Positions 55,187-55,552 of a stretch of DNA of 55,552 nucleotides are shown piece by piece; the first letter of the stretch is position 1; each line of letters opens with the position of its first letter. Where the stretch lies: NCBI GenBank assembly GCA_027604005.1, contig JADGJT010000126.1, positions 1 to 55,552 of the forward strand. The letters are read 5' to 3'. Both the position numbers and the translations under genes were made by a program. The notes under the pieces are model-generated. The model was not told the origin of the DNA. It was given only the letters and a program-made list of their open reading frames with translations, and made no database searches. Source of the stretch: Dinochytrium kinnereticum (taxonomy: Eukaryota > Chytridiomycota > Chytridiomycetes > Chytridiales > Chytridiaceae).

Positions 55187-55552
55187 AATCCCGAGGGCCT
55201 CCTGACCTTTTCCTTTTTCGGTTGCCGTCAGTGTGGCCATGCTCAGCTTCGGATGTGGATTCGTTTCCTTGCTCAATAAGCGTTTCGAAATCCTCCAGAC
55301 TGGCAAAGTCTCCTGTAGGCATCGAGTCCACTCCATCTCGTTTTCCACTGAAGAAATCTCCCATGTAGCCTAGCTCCTTTGCCTTCAGCGCAAGGCGGCC
55401 TTTGCCCCCTTTCGCTCTTTTACCCTTCACATCTTTCTTTTCATCAACCTCATCTTCACTGCCATCTTCAATATCAGAATTAGACCCCTCATCGTCAATC
55501 AACTCGTCAAAGCCATCGTCATCAGTGTCTTTGTCGTCATTATCGTCAATGT
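55164..55552 (-). CDS. C-terminus of a MAK21/NOC1/CEBPZ-like protein (partial)
   Basis: The frame is open from the right edge of the window to a stop at 55164 and encodes only a C-terminal tail. It is very acidic (GFDELIDDEGSNSDIEDGSE), then KGKRAKGGKGRLALKAKELG, the short conserved-looking FASLEDFETLIEQ, and a basic end (NRKRKRSGGPRDSKKKKSK) suitable as a nuclear or nucleolar targeting signal. An acidic stretch followed by a [FY]-x-S-x-EDF-x-x-L(I/L) motif and a lysine-rich end resembles CBF/MAK21 ribosome-biogenesis proteins. With the main domain outside the window, this assignment stays tentative. Confidence 0.5.
   Translation of the reverse strand, partial: IDDNDDKDTDDDGFDELIDDEGSNSDIEDGSEDEVDEKKDVKGKRAKGGKGRLALKAKELGYMGDFFSGKRDGVDSMPTGDFASLEDFETLIEQGNESTSEAEHGHTDGNRKRKRSGGPRDSKKKKSK

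Overview
This is a gene-dense eukaryotic nuclear window. Almost every gene is interrupted by short introns, mostly about 33-50 nt, with GT...AG ends and often a TAAT/CTAAY-like element upstream of the acceptor. The gene set is opisthokont: ERG26 (sterol C4-demethylation), palB/calpain-7, COP9 signalosome subunits, GATOR2/SEA MIOS, MIA40, UPF2 and THG1. It also holds a PDE9-type cyclic-nucleotide phosphodiesterase and a FAM149-like protein, a family linked to cilia in animals. My best inference is a flagellated, chytrid-grade relative of fungi. This rests on gene content only; no rRNA or mitochondrial marker is present.

Layout. Positions 1-5.5 kb are transposon territory: a minus-strand Ty1/copia protease fragment, a GC-rich GTAC-palindrome island, weak ORF debris, and a decayed plus-strand copia element with frameshifts, internal deletions and a probable 3' LTR. 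From 5.5 kb on, genes are packed edge to edge. TMEM184/LAZ1-like (-) and CSN3 (-) are followed by PDE9 (+, with an assembly gap inside an intron), RAD4/XPC (+), THG1 (+), a doubtful small gene (-) and a tail-anchored protein of unknown function (+). Next come CSN1 (-), PLAA/DOA1/UFD3 (-), VPS16 (+), TRA2-like splicing factor (-), MIOS (+), calpain-7/PalB (-) and a coiled-coil protein (-). Glutathione synthetase (+), ERG26 (+), FAM149-like (-), SNAPC3 (+), CLASP (+), NDUFA9 (-), UPF2 (+), MIA40 (-), SEC62 (+), BAP31 (-), PGS1 (-), WDR44 (+), SLX1 (+) and the C-terminus of a MAK21/CEBPZ-like protein (-, running off the right edge) complete the window.

The genes do not form one pathway. They are conserved housekeeping functions: protein turnover (CSN1, CSN3, PLAA), endolysosomal traffic and nutrient sensing (VPS16, MIOS, calpain-7), ER translocation and sorting (SEC62, BAP31), mitochondria (NDUFA9, MIA40, PGS1), RNA (THG1, TRA2, SNAPC3, UPF2), DNA repair (RAD4, SLX1) and sterol and glutathione synthesis.

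The striking feature is architecture. Many neighbours are head-to-head with their inferred start codons only 6, 14, 19, 36, 44, 45 or 49 bp apart. One tandem pair shares an ATGA stop/start, and two convergent pairs appear to overlap in their 3' coding ends. I worked out exon joins by hand from reading frame, GT/AG signals and family motifs, so outer coordinates are better supported than individual junctions. No rRNA, tRNA, CRISPR or prokaryotic signals were seen.
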